This document shows, piece by piece, positions 54,263-55,677 of a DNA stretch of 55,677 nucleotides. The position numbers and the translations under genes are program-made. The notes below the pieces were generated by a model. The model had not been told where the DNA came from. It saw only the letters and a program-made list of their open reading frames with translations, and did not search any database. The DNA lies in the NCBI RefSeq assembly GCF_001642475.1, contig NW_019174086.1:1-55677 (forward strand), in the 5' to 3' direction. The stretch comes from Fonsecaea monophora (Eukaryota > Ascomycota > Eurotiomycetes > Chaetothyriales > Herpotrichiellaceae). The first letter of the stretch is position 1. The number at the start of each line of letters is the position of its first letter.

Positions 54263-55677
54263 GGTCGACACGGTCGCTGGAGTCTACTTGGCTGAGCATG
54301 TGGCAGGAGGAAAAGAGAAGAATGTGGGAGCAGTGGTAGGTTCACGAATAAACCCGCCTCTCATGAAACGAAGACACTTATTTAGGGCCGGTAACTCTGC
54401 TTGTACTCGAATCATCTGCGGTCCTTGAATCTAAATTGAGTACTGCGACGATGGTCTTGTGGACGGGACTACTTTGGCGGCAACATAGGGTGCTTGAGCA
54501 AGCGAAGTTGTGATCACTTACAGCAACGGGGGAGAGCTGGATCACTTTGCTGTCGTACATTCGCTTGCGCCACTATCTCCCCCTCATTCCAAGTGGGCTT
54601 GTCGTGGCGGAGGCGGAGATTGGTGAGCACCTTTTACAAAAATCTGCTCAACAATCTGCCAGTGCCACATCCTCGAAGAAACTTGCTCCCTTCGCGTGCA
54701 TCACTATAGTGGTCATGGAGTATAGGACCAAGTTAACAAAGGGAGGTTTATATGTAGTCAAGTCAAAGGTTCGAACACCCTAGCGCGCGGAGGGGGCCTA
54801 CAGCGCCCTCGAATTGTCTTTCCTCTGCCCTGTCTGGTACCGAACGAAGCGGTTAAGCTTGAAGAGGTCAAGCACTTGGAATTTTGATGGTTGGGTTGTA
54901 GTCCAGGCTGCTTGATCAGGTTTGCCGGGAGATAGTTCTTTTGCATATTCTTGCAGAGCCTCATTCAGATTGGTAATGTGGGTATTGTGACAGCGGTTGT
55001 AATGAAAGTGCATAATCTGAACCGTATTGGAGGTTACAGTTCCTCTTCCAGCGCATCTACACTGTCAGTCTTCGTCTTGTATGGAACCGACTTTGAAAAA
55101 TTCACCAATCTGCATTCTGCCAGCTGGGACTAGACTTTGTGGTACAACCGCTGGGAAGGGATGGCCTCTGAACTCAAAGTAGTATGGGAACACTCGGATA
55201 GAGAGTATTTGATCCTGGGCAGGGCGTGACTTTCCACGGCCATCTGCGGATACATCCTCGAGTGTACTCCAATGACTCTCTCAGCGTGATCCATATCTTG
55301 TTGATTCCATAAAGAAAGCTGAAGACTCGGAGAAATAATAACGATTCTCTGCGAATGCAGGAAGAAAGACGGACTGGCGTGTTCATGTCCTCCGGAAAGA
55401 ATACAACGGAGGAATCGTGCTGCGCCAAGAAGGCCACCAATTATATTAACCTGATTCGGTCTGGGGGTGGGTCTTGCAATAGCGTCATACATCTTGATTG
55501 GTTGATTAAGTGGTGAGCATGTTTTTGGGGATTATCCTTGGCCCTTAATATAAGTCGGACCACCTTGTAATGCGCCAACCGTGTAACGCGTCACCGTGGA
55601 ACGCGCCATCCATTACCCACTACCTTTCATTCCATTCATTCGTACGTACCCAATTACTCTCCTTTTCTTCTGTAGTT
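54263..55677. other. terminal intergenic region, nothing recognised
   Basis: About 1.4 kb to the window edge, including the upstream flank of the fasciclin remnant. No family-like ORF. A B-box-like GGTTCGAACACC at 54768 has no tRNA around it. Near the edge, GTGTAACGCGTCAC contains an ACGCGT box (55586-55591), perhaps the promoter of a gene beyond the window. Confidence 0.45.

Noticed and set aside
54721..54790. B-box-like GGTTCGAACACC suggesting a tRNA
   Set aside because: No acceptor stem or anticodon arm can be formed upstream, and no oligo-T terminator follows.

Overview
The window is nuclear DNA of a filamentous ascomycete (Pezizomycotina). Supporting signs are genes split by short (about 42-100 nt) GT..AG introns with RCTRAY-like branch points near the acceptor, and fungus-specific families: TRI12/siderophore-type and maltose-type MFS permeases, a HET-domain protein, a DUF7580/HeLo-like protein, and OCT1, MIC26/27, NIP7, NOC3 and CDK1 orthologues. 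The order cannot be fixed from sequence alone; a Eurotiomycete/Chaetothyriales-like fungus is a guess.

Layout. 0-5 kb: the 3' end of a tetratricopeptide (NLR-type) gene, a small DUF3237 gene, and a nine-exon MFS exporter/siderophore transporter. 5-12 kb: two genes on the minus strand (FAD-dependent dehydrogenase; mitochondrial intermediate peptidase), then a plus-strand membrane protein of unknown function. 12.7 kb: a tRNA-Gln(UUG) gene with two intervening sequences. One is a normal anticodon-loop intron. The other is a GT..AG insert with a branch-point motif inside the T arm, the most unusual object in the window. 13-21 kb: a flavin monooxygenase divergent from a MICOS (MIC26/27) gene, then the head-to-head ribosome-biogenesis pair NIP7/NOC3. 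23-28.6 kb: a tail-anchored CBM48 protein, an isochorismatase-fold hydrolase with a 16-nt micro-exon, and a protein with a degenerate retropepsin-like domain. 29.5-33.8 kb: a divergent pair made of a DUF7580-type protein and a C2H2 zinc-finger protein with a ubiquitin-like tail. 35-46 kb: peptide transporter PTR2, then CDK1 divergent from cytosolic tyrosyl-tRNA synthetase, then an alpha-glucoside-type sugar permease. 47.5-54.3 kb: a HET-domain protein with a long poly-Asp tract divergent from a two-lobed AAA ATPase, and a broken fasciclin gene.

Housekeeping genes are interleaved with accessory, self/non-self-recognition-type genes: the TPR fragment, the DUF7580 and C2H2-ubiquitin-like pair, and the HET and AAA pair. 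The two divergent accessory pairs share promoters and may act as functional units; this is inference. Two genes (MIC26/27 and fasciclin) show apparent single-base frameshifts that may be assembly errors or real lesions. Exon coordinates were placed by hand from splice motifs and reading-phase agreement, so they are predictions.
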